The translations under genes were made by a program, and so were the position numbers. A DNA stretch of 64,000 nt. Origin: Herbidospora cretacea. GTDB taxonomy: Bacteria > Actinomycetota > Actinomycetes > Streptosporangiales > Streptosporangiaceae. Positions 49,088-57,216 of this stretch are shown here, piece after piece (the stretch's first letter is position 1; every line of letters starts with the position of its first letter). The stretch is from assembly GCF_001570605.1 (NCBI RefSeq), contig NZ_BBXG01000003.1, positions 186,001-250,000 on the forward strand, written 5' to 3'. The notes beneath the pieces were generated by a model that did not search any database, had not been told where the DNA came from, and was given only the letters and a program-made list of their open reading frames with translations.

Positions 49088-50281
49088 GTGAAGTCCGAGC
49101 CCGTCCAGCACACCCCCCACCAGCTCGGACGCCGCTCCAGATGGGCCACCATCGCCCTCGTCTACCTAGGCGGAGTGGCAGCCGCCATGAGCCTAGGCAA
49201 GTTCGCCCCCGTAGGCCCCATAGTCACCGACCAGCTAGAACTCTCCCTCTCCCAGCTGGGCTGGATCATCTCCGCCATCGTCGGCATAGGCGCCGTCTTC
49301 GGTCTCCCCGGCGGCTACCTCGTCCGCCGCTTCGGCGCCCACGGCTCCCTCGTCTACGGCCTGGTCCTGGTAGCCGTAGCCAGCGGCGCGAGCGTCCTGG
49401 CGGGCGACTTCGTCACCCTCCTGGCAGCACGCATCGTCGAAGGGATCGGCTACCTCCTGGTCACCATCGCCGGCCCGGTCCTCGTCCTCCGTCTCGCCGA
49501 CGAGCGCGACCGTAGCGCCGCCCTCTCCTTCTGGGCCACCTTCGTCTCCGTGGGGCTGTTCGCCAGCACCCTCGTCGGCGGCGCGGCGGGGGACGCCTTC
49601 GGGTGGCGGGGCTGGGTCGGGATGCTCGCCGGGCTCACCCTGATCATGGCGGCGCTGCTGTGGCTGCGGCTGCCCCGCGCGGGAGCCGCGGGGCCGCAGG
49701 CGGGCGGGCCGGTGCCGCGGTTGCGGGCGCTGCGGTGGCCGGGGGTGCTGGCGGCCTCGTTCTGCCTGACCGCGCTGGTGACCATCCCGGTCATCGTGCT
49801 GCTGCCGACGGTGCTCATCGAGCAGCACGAGCAGTCGGCCGCCGCGGCGGGGGCGAGCACGTCGGTGATCTCGCTGCTCAGCGCGGCCGGGGGGCTGCTC
49901 GCGGGCCTGCTGCTGCGGCGGGGCGGCAAGGTCGGGGTGCTGGCGCTGTTCGGGCTGCTGGCCGTGCCCGCGGCCTGGCTCGTCTACGGGGGCGGGCCGC
50001 TCGCCGGGGTGCTCGGGGGCGCGGGGGTGCTGTCGCTCACCAACGGGTTCCTGGCCGCCATCGTCTTCGCCGCCCTCCCGCTGATCCTGGAGCGGCTCGA
50101 CCACGCCGACGTCGGCAGTGGGCTCGTCGCCCAGGGGGGAAGCCTCGGGTCGCTGCTCGGGCCGCCGCTGTTCGGCGAGGTCGCGGCCGGGTTCGGGTTC
50201 GCGGCTCTCGCGCCGGTCATCGCCGCCGGGCTCGTCCTCGCCGTCGGCGCTCTGCTGTGGGCCGGGGGACGCCGCACGTGA
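49088..50281 (+). CDS. MFS transporter
   Basis: The 397-residue protein has about twelve membrane helices, with the loop motifs GGYLVRRFGAHGSLVYGLV and ARIVEGIGYLLV in the N-half. It starts at a GTG behind AAGGAGGAAGC. The family exports small molecules (CynX/NimT-like proteins look similar). The first 100 codons use CTA, ATA and GTA several times (for example 49165-49250), whereas the rest uses almost only G- or C-ending codons, suggesting a mosaic origin near the accessory region. Confidence 0.92.
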   Translation: MKSEPVQHTPHQLGRRSRWATIALVYLGGVAAAMSLGKFAPVGPIVTDQLELSLSQLGWIISAIVGIGAVFGLPGGYLVRRFGAHGSLVYGLVLVAVASGASVLAGDFVTLLAARIVEGIGYLLVTIAGPVLVLRLADERDRSAALSFWATFVSVGLFASTLVGGAAGDAFGWRGWVGMLAGLTLIMAALLWLRLPRAGAAGPQAGGPVPRLRALRWPGVLAASFCLTALVTIPVIVLLPTVLIEQHEQSAAAAGASTSVISLLSAAGGLLAGLLLRRGGKVGVLALFGLLAVPAAWLVYGGGPLAGVLGGAGVLSLTNGFLAAIVFAALPLILERLDHADVGSGLVAQGGSLGSLLGPPLFGEVAAGFGFAALAPVIAAGLVLAVGALLWAGGRRT

Positions 50282-50344
50282 CGGTCCGAACCCCTGATGC
50301 CCGGAATCCGTCTCTTCGGGTGGGAACCCGGAACGGGAGGCGAC

Positions 50345-51130
50345 ATGCGCAGGGTCCTCGTGCTCCTGCTCGCCGTCCTCGCCGTCGCCGCCTGCACCCC
50401 TGACCCCACGGCTCCGCCGAAGGCGCCGGGACCGAAGGTGGCCGACCTCTGGCGGGACTTCCCGGTCACCTCGGCGCTCGACCGGCCGCTCATCGTGCTC
50501 GACCCGCTGCCGCTGACCGACGAGGCGGGCCGGGGGCGCGCGCCTGCCTCCGTCGCGCTGCCCGCGTCCGTGCCGCCGCCGAGGCAGCTCACCGTTCAGG
50601 GCCTGTCCCGGTACGTCGCCCTCACCAGCGCGCAGGACGCCCTGGCCGCCGTCCGGTCCCACGTCGCCTCCGGCGGGACCGAGGCCCTCGTCGCGGGGAC
50701 CGAGCTCACCGAGTCGGCCTTCACCACCGACCGGGGGCCGGTGGAGCTGCCGGCGTGGGAGTTCCGGCTGGCCGGCGGCGGCACGCTGACCTGGCCCGCC
50801 CTCACGGCGAGCTATTTCTGGCGGCTGGGCTCGATGGTGCCGTCCACGCTGGTCACCGACCTGTCCGTCGAGGGGCTGACCCTGTCGGCGACCTTCACCG
50901 TCAGCTGGGGGATGCCGTGCCCGGGGGCGGCGGCTCCGCGGATCGTCCCGACGGCGGTGGAGTTCCCGTCGTTCGTCCAGATCGGGCTGAAGGTGTCGGG
51001 CACCGAGACGGGCGACTGCGACCGGCGCGTGGCCGCCCCGCTGACCAAGGCGTCGCTGACGCTGAAGGAGCCGGTGGGCAACCGCGTCGTGGTCGACTTC
51101 ACCGGGCGCGTGGTCAGCCGGGCGGGGTGA
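50345..51130 (+). CDS. lipoprotein of unknown function
   Basis: The ATG at 50345 behind GGGAGG starts a lipoprotein signal with lipobox AVAAC (Cys17), giving 261 residues. The mature part begins with a Pro/Lys linker (TPDPTAPPKAPGPK) and a beta-rich domain of no recognised family; two cysteines (MPCPG and GDCDR) may pair. It is 63 bases after the MFS gene and its 3' end overlaps soxR (convergent) by 17 bases. Confidence 0.85.
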   Translation: MRRVLVLLLAVLAVAACTPDPTAPPKAPGPKVADLWRDFPVTSALDRPLIVLDPLPLTDEAGRGRAPASVALPASVPPPRQLTVQGLSRYVALTSAQDALAAVRSHVASGGTEALVAGTELTESAFTTDRGPVELPAWEFRLAGGGTLTWPALTASYFWRLGSMVPSTLVTDLSVEGLTLSATFTVSWGMPCPGAAAPRIVPTAVEFPSFVQIGLKVSGTETGDCDRRVAAPLTKASLTLKEPVGNRVVVDFTGRVVSRAG

Positions 51131-51572
51131 CGCCGTCGAACAGCCGCCGCGCGCCGGCGCCCTCGCCGCTCAGCACGTCGCCGGGGTTCACCAGCGCGCA
51201 CTCCTGGAACGACAGGCAGCCGCAGCCGACGCAGCGGGTGAACCGGTCGCGCATGCGTTCCAGGCGCTCGATGCGCGAGTCGAGCTCGGCGCTCCAGCAC
51301 GCCGAGGCGCGCGCCCAGAACTCCCGCGTCGGGGCCTCTCCGGCCGGGAGCAGGGCCAGCACCTCGCCGACGACCGAGAGGGGGATGCCCAAGTGGTGGG
51401 CGGCGCGGATGAACGCCACGCGCCGGAGGGTGGCGCGGGCGTAGCGGCGCTGGTTGCCCGTGGTCCGGCGGCTGTCGATGAGGCCCTGGCGTTCGTAGAA
51501 GCGCAGCGCGGAGGCGGGCACGCCGCTGCGGCCGGCCAGTTCGCCGATCGTGATCTCCGGGGGGAGGGTCAT
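51114..51572 (-). CDS. soxR: SoxR, [2Fe-2S] redox-sensing MerR-family activator
   Basis: The ATG at 51572 is preferred over a GTG at 51581. The 152-residue protein has a MerR winged helix (ITIGELAGRSGVPASALRFYERQGL), a dimerisation helix and the cluster ligands CVGCGCLSFQEC. SoxR senses redox-cycling compounds and activates target promoters. It is divergent from an FMN reductase gene with a matching operator in between, as in other actinobacteria where SoxR controls small oxidoreductases. Confidence 0.95.
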   Translation of the reverse strand: MTLPPEITIGELAGRSGVPASALRFYERQGLIDSRRTTGNQRRYARATLRRVAFIRAAHHLGIPLSVVGEVLALLPAGEAPTREFWARASACWSAELDSRIERLERMRDRFTRCVGCGCLSFQECALVNPGDVLSGEGAGARRLFDGVTPPG

Positions 51573-51590
51573 GCCGGGCACCCTAGCTTG

Positions 51591-51610
51591 ACCTCAACCC
51601 TTGTTGAGGT
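51591..51610. promoter_or_regulatory. SoxR operator
   Basis: ACCTCAACCCTTGTTGAGGT has perfect 7-base arms (ACCTCAA/TTGAGGT) around six bases, the known SoxR-box layout. It lies between soxR and the FMN reductase gene, overlapping a TTGACC at 51589. Confidence 0.82.
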
Positions 51611-51624
51611 TCCAGGGTGGAGCC

Positions 51625-52149
51625 ATGAGACTCGTCGTGATCGTCGGCAGTACCCGCCAGGGCCGGTTCGGGCCGACCGTCGCCGCCTGGTTCGCGGGCC
51701 ACGCCCGGGGCCGCGCGGACCTGACCGTCGAGGTCGTCGACCTGGCCGAGGGCGAGCCCGATGGCGGGACCCTGACGGCCGCGGACATGTTCGTCGTGGT
51801 GACGCCCGAGTACAACCACAGTTTCCCCGGCCCGCTGAAGTCGGCCATCGACCGGCATGTCACGCCGTGGCAGGCCAAGCCGGTCGGTTTCGTCTCGTAC
51901 GGCGGCATCTCGGGCGGCCTGCGGGCGGTCGAGCACCTGCGGCAGGTCTTCGCCGAGTTGCACGCGGTGACCGTCCGGGAGACCGTCTCCTTCGTCTGGG
52001 CCCCCGGCCGGTTCGACGCCGGCGGAAGCCCGATCGACCCCGGTCCGTGCGGCGCCGCCGCCGACCGGCTGCTCGACCAGCTCGCCTGGTGGGGCCGCGC
52101 CCTCGCGGCGGCCCGCCTGGCTCACCCTTATGGAGCGAACGTTGCCTGA
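51625..52149 (+). CDS. NAD(P)H-dependent FMN reductase-family protein
   Basis: The ATG at 51625 behind AGGGTGGAG gives 174 residues with a flavodoxin-like fold: VVIVGSTRQGRFGPTVAAWF, VVVTPEYNHSFPGPLKSAID and GFVSYGGISGGLRAVEHL. Such enzymes reduce FMN, quinones or azo dyes. It is the likely SoxR target. The next gene starts 20 bases inside its end in another frame. Confidence 0.93.
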   Translation: MRLVVIVGSTRQGRFGPTVAAWFAGHARGRADLTVEVVDLAEGEPDGGTLTAADMFVVVTPEYNHSFPGPLKSAIDRHVTPWQAKPVGFVSYGGISGGLRAVEHLRQVFAELHAVTVRETVSFVWAPGRFDAGGSPIDPGPCGAAADRLLDQLAWWGRALAAARLAHPYGANVA

Positions 52150-53104
52150 CCTGTTCTTCACGACCGAGTCCAACGCCGCCGACGGCTGGGCGCCGGTCCC
52201 GTGGCCCGAGGGGCTCGTCTCCTTCGAGGTGTACGAGAGCCTCGACGCCACCACCGTCCTGACCTACAGCCGGTGGACCACCGACGGGAGCGCCTTCCTG
52301 ACCGGCCTCACCGGCGCGGTCCCGACCGGCTACCACCTCCACCGCGAGGACACCGACGGACGCGCGCCGGGCTGCGTGGTCGCGGTCGAGGCGGAGTTCG
52401 ACGGGCCCGACCCCGACCGGGTGCGCCGCTGGATCGACACCGTCTTCGAGGTCATGGCGGGGGAGAAGCCCCACCCCGGCGGCATCTCGGGCCGCTTCCA
52501 CGTCAGCCTCGACGGCACCCGCATGCTCAACCTGGCCGGCTGGACCGGCGCCGAGGCCCACGAGGAGGCGATCGCCGACCGCAACCCCGCCTGGCAGCGC
52601 GTCTACGACTTCCCCGGTGTGGAGAGCGGCGGTTTCCGCAGGTACGCCCCCATCAGGCCGCGCGCCGACATCGAGCCCAGCCCCACGGGATGGGTCGCCG
52701 CCCACGTGGCCGGCTACGTCGAGTCGGGCGGCCGGAAGGGCCACACCTTCCAGGGCAGACCGGCCCTCCTGCTGACCACGACCGGCCGAAAGTCGGGCCG
52801 CCCGCGCCGCACCGCGCTCTTCTACGGCACCGACGGCCCCCGCCACCTGCTGGTCGCCTCCAACGGCGGCTCGCCCACGCACCCCGCCTGGTATCTCAAC
52901 CTGACCGCCGACCCCGACGTGACCGTCCAGGTCGGCCCGGACGTCTTCACCGCCCGCGCCCGCACCGCCACCCCCGAGGAGAAACGGGCCCTGTGGCCCA
53001 CGATGACCGAGATGTTCCCCCTGTACGCCACCTACGAGACCAAGTCCCCCCGCGACCTGCCCCTCGTGATCCTCGACCGGACGGTCCCCGGCTGGGGGAG
53101 CTAA
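52130..53104 (+). CDS. two-domain protein: antibiotic-biosynthesis-monooxygenase-like domain plus deazaflavin-dependent nitroreductase-type domain
   Basis: The 324-residue protein has an N-terminal half (about 10-180) resembling dimeric ABM/heme-degrading-type ferredoxin-like folds, in two copies (FEVYESLDATTVLTYSRWTTDG and ISGRFHVSLDGTRMLNLAGWTGAEAHEEAI), and a C-terminal half (about 190-320) typical of the F420-dependent Ddn family (PALLLTTTGRKSGRPRRTALFYG, ASNGGSPTHPAWYLNLTADPDV). It sits in the SoxR-controlled unit and may detoxify quinones or nitro compounds. Start 52130 overlaps the FMN reductase gene; a TTG at 52142 is an alternative. Confidence 0.88.
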   Translation: MERTLPDLFFTTESNAADGWAPVPWPEGLVSFEVYESLDATTVLTYSRWTTDGSAFLTGLTGAVPTGYHLHREDTDGRAPGCVVAVEAEFDGPDPDRVRRWIDTVFEVMAGEKPHPGGISGRFHVSLDGTRMLNLAGWTGAEAHEEAIADRNPAWQRVYDFPGVESGGFRRYAPIRPRADIEPSPTGWVAAHVAGYVESGGRKGHTFQGRPALLLTTTGRKSGRPRRTALFYGTDGPRHLLVASNGGSPTHPAWYLNLTADPDVTVQVGPDVFTARARTATPEEKRALWPTMTEMFPLYATYETKSPRDLPLVILDRTVPGWGS

Positions 53105-53556
53105 CCGAACCAGCCCGGCACGTCCAGCCGGAACGGATCGCCGGGCGTCATCCGGCGCAGCGCGTCCTCCAGGTCGTCGAGCCGCTCGGCCCCGAGCTCG
53201 CGGGCCCAGCGCGCCCGCAGGTCGTCGAACACCGCCGCCGACCGCCGCAGGGCGTCGATCCCGAACTCGGTCAGGACGACCCTCTTGCGGCGGGAGTCGG
53301 CCGGGTCGGGCACCCGGGTGACGTATCCGAGGCCCTCCAGCGTCTCGACGGTCTTCCCGGCCGCCTGCTTCGACACGCCCAGCGTGCGCCCGAGGGAGGC
53401 GGCCGAGTCGCCCCCTCGGGCGATGGCCTGGAGGACGAACCCGTGCATGGGCCGCATGTCGGGGTGTCCCTGGGCGGCCAGCTCCTCGTGGAGGGCGTCG
53501 ATGAGCACCCGGAACGCCATCAGCAGCCGCAGCGGCAGCTCGAACCCGTTTGACAT
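53101..53556 (-). CDS. MarR-family transcriptional regulator
   Basis: The ATG at 53556 is chosen over a TTG at 53565 because AGG sits 9 bases upstream. The 151-residue protein has the MarR winged helix (SAASLGRTLGVSKQAAGKTVETLEGLGYVTRVPDPADSRRK). A palindrome between it and the divergent cupin gene is its likely target. Its stop overlaps the convergent oxidoreductase stop by four bases. Confidence 0.92.
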   Translation of the reverse strand: MSNGFELPLRLLMAFRVLIDALHEELAAQGHPDMRPMHGFVLQAIARGGDSAASLGRTLGVSKQAAGKTVETLEGLGYVTRVPDPADSRRKRVVLTEFGIDALRRSAAVFDDLRARWARELGAERLDDLEDALRRMTPGDPFRLDVPGWFG

Positions 53557-53562
53557 GAAAGA

Positions 53563-53599
53563 CAACCTGGTTGACTATATGGACAACGACATTGTCCAT
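53563..53599. promoter_or_regulatory. MarR operator in the divergent region
   Basis: ATGGACAA-CGACA-TTGTCCAT (53579-53599) is a perfect 8-base-arm palindrome. A second, smaller one, CAACCTGGTTG, lies at 53563-53573 next to the MarR start. A TTGACT at 53571-53576 could be the -35 of the cupin promoter, which the palindrome would cover. Confidence 0.68.
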
Positions 53600-53614
53600 C
53601 TTAGGGGATCAGCC

Positions 53615-53989
53615 ATGACCGTCGTCCGCGCCGCGTCCGCCCGCCGCTCCGAGACCCCCGGCGGGGTCATGACCACCTTCGCCTCGCCCACCCAGGGCGG
53701 CGCCGAACGCTCCCTGTGGCGGGTCGAGGTCCGGCCGGGCGTCGCCGGGCCGAGACACGACTTCGACCGGGAGCAGATCTGGGCGTTCGTCAGCGGCGGC
53801 GCCGTCGTCGAACTCGGCGGCGAGACCTTCGAGGTCGCCCAGGGCGACACCGTGGTGATGCCGCCCCACACCGCCCGCCAGGTCACCGCCGCCGGGGAGG
53901 GGTTCACCGCCGTCGTCACCGCCGCCGGGGGAGCCAGGGCGATCCTGCCCGACGGCACCGTCCACGGCACCCCGCCGTGGATCGCCTAG
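53615..53989 (+). CDS. small cupin-domain protein
   Basis: The ATG at 53615, behind AGGGGATC, gives 124 residues that form a single cupin: SLWRVEVRPGVAGPRHDFDREQIWAFVSGG and DTVVMPPHTARQVTA. Ligand positions are partly altered (RHDFDREQ rather than HxH), so metal binding may use one His, Glu/Gln and the PPHTA His. It is divergent from the MarR gene and probably repressed by it. Confidence 0.88.
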   Translation: MTVVRAASARRSETPGGVMTTFASPTQGGAERSLWRVEVRPGVAGPRHDFDREQIWAFVSGGAVVELGGETFEVAQGDTVVMPPHTARQVTAAGEGFTAVVTAAGGARAILPDGTVHGTPPWIA

Positions 53990-53999
53990 AACAGCGCCG

Positions 54000-54275
54000 C
54001 TAGAAGACCGGCCGGGCCGCCGCCAGCCAGGCGCTCGGGTCGGCGGTGTCGACGGGATAGACGAAGAACAGGTCGGCGTGGCCCGACGACATGCTGTCCT
54101 CCGCCCAGTGGCGGCCACAGGCCGTGCACCGCAGGATCCCGAGCCAGCGGGACGCGTCGCGCTCGACCGGCTCCAGCAGATGGCCGACGGCCCGCAGGTG
54201 CCCGGCCAGGACCAGGCCCTCGGCCCGGTCCCGGGGCGCGGAGAACCGGGCGTGCCCGCAGGCGCAGTCGTCCAC
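54000..54275 (-). CDS. small protein with possible zinc-binding cysteines
   Basis: The 91-residue protein starts at a GTG and has CACGH at residues 4-8 and CTACGRHW at about 50-57, a pattern that could form a zinc ribbon. The C-terminus (ADLFFVYPVDTADPSAWLAAARPVF) is not recognised. It is 44 bases downstream of the sigma-like membrane gene stop on the same strand, with a 10-bp repeat between. Confidence 0.65.
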   Translation of the reverse strand: MDDCACGHARFSAPRDRAEGLVLAGHLRAVGHLLEPVERDASRWLGILRCTACGRHWAEDSMSSGHADLFFVYPVDTADPSAWLAAARPVF

Positions 54276-54285
54276 GACGCCATTG

Positions 54286-54325
54286 TCGGTCAGGGTCGGT
54301 CAGGGTCGGTCAGGGTCGGTCAGGG
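54286..54325. repeat. four perfect tandem copies of a 10-bp repeat
   Basis: TCGGTCAGGG occurs four times in a row without change. The stop codon of the gene at 54320-56071 (minus) lies in the last unit, and the repeat fills the gap to the next gene. Confidence 0.95.
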
Positions 54326-56071
54326 ACTCGTCTCGCGCAGGACCGTCGTCGCCCCCGCGTCCACGGTGACCTCCCCGACCGGCTGGGGCCCGCCCTTCGG
54401 CCCGAGCGCGGCGATCAGCCCGCGCCCGGCCAGGACGTCCCGCACCGTGGGCCCGGTGACCTTGATGGCGGGGACGTCGCGGCTGCCCGCCACCAGGTAG
54501 TACCACTGCCCCGACGGGGCCTGCCACCACGTCGCCGACACCAGGTGGCGCTTCAACCGGCTGCAGTCCCAGGTTCCGGTCAGGCCGCCCGTCGGGATGG
54601 TGACCGTCCGGCCGGGGGTGGCGACGGCGAGCACGCCGCGCACCGAGCTCGTGCCGTCGGCGTTGGCGAACCGGGCGCACATCCACCGCGCCCGCGCCGC
54701 CTCCGGCAGCTCGCCCGACCAGAACTCCCAGGCCGACGCCGCCTCGGCCTCGGCCGTGGGGAACGGCAGCGCGCACGACAGGTGGGCCCACGCGCTGAAC
54801 CCGCCCGGCGACACGTCGATCTCCTCGGGCCCGAGCCGGTTGACCTCGGCCGGCGGCGGCGCCTGGTGGGTCACGTTCGCCAGCCCGATCCGGCCCAGAT
54901 CGAGCATCGTGTACGGCATCCCGTGGGCCACCCCCGGCGCGCGCAGCCGCAGCACCGGGCCGCGCCAGCACGGACCGGCCGTCACCTGCGGCACCGGCTC
55001 GGTCACCCCGCCGGTCACCGCGACCGGACGCCACTTGGCGCCCAGCCGGCTCAGGTTGGCCGCCGACACCTCGGTCACCCACGGCGGCACCAGATAGCGG
55101 CCCCCCGACAGCTTCAGCGGGCTCGACCCGTCGGCCTTCAGCCGGGGCTCGGGGAACACCTCCAGCGACCGCGACCGGCCCGTCTCGGCGTAGCGCGCGA
55201 CCCGGCCCGAGTCGCGCAGCAGCACGACCGCGTTGCCGTCGAGACCCCCCGCGAACAGCAGCTGCGGCGCGACCGGCGGGCTGGGCAGCGCGCCCGACAC
55301 GGGCTGCGGGGTCACCTCGCCCTGCCAGGCCCGGACCGCGCGGGTGACCAGGCCGTCGTCGTCGGTCAGGTCGCCCCGGGGCTCCCAGGTGTGCAGGTCG
55401 AGGGTGGTCGTGGTCCGCCAGGTGCCGGGGGAGACCCTGGCGACCTCGGGCAGCGCGGGTTCGGCGGCGGTGGCGGCGCGGACGTCGTACAGACCCAGCA
55501 GGTGGGGGACGCCGGAGACGGCGAGGAGGCCGCCCGCGGCGGCCAGCGCGATCAGGACCTTGGACGGGCCCCGCCCGTAGATGCGGGCCAGCGTCGGGTC
55601 GGCGGCCGGACGGTGGTCGGCGAAGCGGCCGTGCTCGTCGTCGAGCGCCTCGACGAGTGCCAGCGCGATCGTCGGCTCGGCCACCCCGGCGGCGGCCAGC
55701 AGACGGCGGGCCTCACCCGCGTCGAGGCCCTCGATCCGGGTGAGCGCGTAAGCGGCGCGGGCGGCGGGCGGCAGCTCCTCCAGCGCGGCGGTGAAGGCGC
55801 GCTCGTCGCTGCGGACGACGGCCGGCACCACCTCCAGACGGCGCCCGAACCCGATCAGCGGGTAGGGACGCCGCTTCAGCACCCGCTTCAGCACGTCGAG
55901 ACGGGCCTGGGCCGGGTCGCCCGGACGGCGCAGCAGCGCTCGGGCGGCGAGGCGGTGGGCGAGCAGCACCCGCCGCTCGCCGCTGTCGGGCGGCAGCGTC
56001 AGATAGGCGAGCCACACGAGGTCGCGGTAGGGCCGGGCAAGGGCGGAGTTCCCCTTGATGGACCTTGCCAT
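54320..56071 (-). CDS. sigma-region-4-like, membrane-anchored protein with external domain
   Basis: The ATG at 56071 (MARSIKGNSALARPYRDLVW) follows GGGAGA. The 583-residue protein begins like an ECF sigma factor regulator-type or sigma-70 region 4 domain (RAFTAALEELPPAARAAYALTRIEGLDAGEARRLLAAAGV), has one membrane helix (about 168-185, KVLIALAAAGGLLAVSG) and a large external domain (about 200-583) with predicted beta structure and paired cysteines. It probably links an external signal to DNA or to a partner inside. The exact function is unknown. Confidence 0.8.
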   Translation of the reverse strand: MARSIKGNSALARPYRDLVWLAYLTLPPDSGERRVLLAHRLAARALLRRPGDPAQARLDVLKRVLKRRPYPLIGFGRRLEVVPAVVRSDERAFTAALEELPPAARAAYALTRIEGLDAGEARRLLAAAGVAEPTIALALVEALDDEHGRFADHRPAADPTLARIYGRGPSKVLIALAAAGGLLAVSGVPHLLGLYDVRAATAAEPALPEVARVSPGTWRTTTTLDLHTWEPRGDLTDDDGLVTRAVRAWQGEVTPQPVSGALPSPPVAPQLLFAGGLDGNAVVLLRDSGRVARYAETGRSRSLEVFPEPRLKADGSSPLKLSGGRYLVPPWVTEVSAANLSRLGAKWRPVAVTGGVTEPVPQVTAGPCWRGPVLRLRAPGVAHGMPYTMLDLGRIGLANVTHQAPPPAEVNRLGPEEIDVSPGGFSAWAHLSCALPFPTAEAEAASAWEFWSGELPEAARARWMCARFANADGTSSVRGVLAVATPGRTVTIPTGGLTGTWDCSRLKRHLVSATWWQAPSGQWYYLVAGSRDVPAIKVTGPTVRDVLAGRGLIAALGPKGGPQPVGEVTVDAGATTVLRETSP

Positions 56072-56172
56072 GGAACGCGTCTCCCGAATCATCACGCGGT
56101 GTAGCCGTCTGAACGCGGCTCGTGAATCCTAGGGGCAGCGTCCCACTCTCGGTGGGGATGCCGGGAAAGTCG

Positions 56173-57174
56173 TCAGGCCCGGCTGTCCCAGTCGGCCAGG
56201 ATCGCGGCCTCCTTGTCCGGGTCGATGCCGTGCTGGAACCGCGCCCCGAACACCCGCTCCTCCACCGGGATGTGCCGCAGCCACTCCCACGTGTCGCGCA
56301 CGGTCTCGCTGACCGGCCGGCACGTCAGCCCGGCCGCGTGGGCCTTCGACGAGTCGGTCAGCCACACGCCGGGCATGGTGTCGTCGGCCCAGAGGGGGAA
56401 CTCCGTCCACATCTGCGCCTTGTGCTCGTGGAGCACCGCGTCGTCGACCCAGACGAGCTCGGCGTCCGACCCGGTCACCTCGACGCACTCGCGCAGCCAC
56501 CGGCCGTAGGTGGTGTTGGCCGGGACGCCGCCGGTCAGGAACTTGCCGGTGGTGCCCTTCTCGACCTGCGCGATCGTGAACGCGGCGATGTCGCGGGCGT
56601 CGATGAGCTGCATCTCCCGGTCGGGGTCGCCCGGCGCGACCACCCGGCCGCCGCGCTGGACCCGGGTCAGCCACCACGGCAGGCGGCCGACGTTCTCGTG
56701 GGGACCGAGGATCAGGCCCGGCTGGACGATCAGCGCGCCGCCCTCGAAGTTCTCGGTCACGGCCAGCTCGCAGCCCGACTTGAGCGGGCCGTATTCGCCC
56801 TCGGTCGCCTCGGGGTCGCCGGGGAACTGCTCGGACTCCTCGTTGACCCCGATCTCCTCGGGGAACCCCTTGTAGGCGCTGATGCTGGAGATGAACGTGT
56901 AGTGGGAGGCGTGCCCGTTGAGGACCCGCACGTTGTCGAGCACCGTCGCCGGGGTGTAGCCGCACACGTCGACGACCGCGTCCCAGCTGCGGCCCTCGAC
57001 CAGCCGCACCACGTCGTCGTGGTCGGTCCGGTCTCCGTGGACCACCTCGACGCCGGGCCGGTCGGCGCGGCTGACACCCCGGTTGAACATCGTCACCTCG
57101 TGGCCCCGGGCGAGGGCCTCCTCGACGTGGGCCCGGCCGAGGAAGACCGAGCCGCCGATCACCAGAATTCTCAT
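56173..57174 (-). CDS. extended SDR (NAD-dependent epimerase/reductase)
   Basis: The 333-residue protein has the Rossmann signature MRILVIGGSVFLGRAHVEEAL and the catalytic YGPLK (Tyr-x3-Lys, with ISSISAY upstream). It resembles the nucleotide-sugar epimerase-like and isoflavone-reductase-like branch. Substrate is open. It is a single gene between the sigma-like gene and the SulP fusion, all on the minus strand. Confidence 0.9.
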   Translation of the reverse strand: MRILVIGGSVFLGRAHVEEALARGHEVTMFNRGVSRADRPGVEVVHGDRTDHDDVVRLVEGRSWDAVVDVCGYTPATVLDNVRVLNGHASHYTFISSISAYKGFPEEIGVNEESEQFPGDPEATEGEYGPLKSGCELAVTENFEGGALIVQPGLILGPHENVGRLPWWLTRVQRGGRVVAPGDPDREMQLIDARDIAAFTIAQVEKGTTGKFLTGGVPANTTYGRWLRECVEVTGSDAELVWVDDAVLHEHKAQMWTEFPLWADDTMPGVWLTDSSKAHAAGLTCRPVSETVRDTWEWLRHIPVEERVFGARFQHGIDPDKEAAILADWDSRA

Positions 57175-57216
57175 GACCCCATCCTGGGCGCCCGGAAGCT
57201 GGTCATCCGTGCCGTT

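Noticed and set aside
48354-49091. 245-codon open frame across the tandem repeats
   Set aside because: The translation is Arg/Ser/Pro-rich with no fold, and the repeat period is not a multiple of three, so the peptide repeats do not match the DNA repeats.
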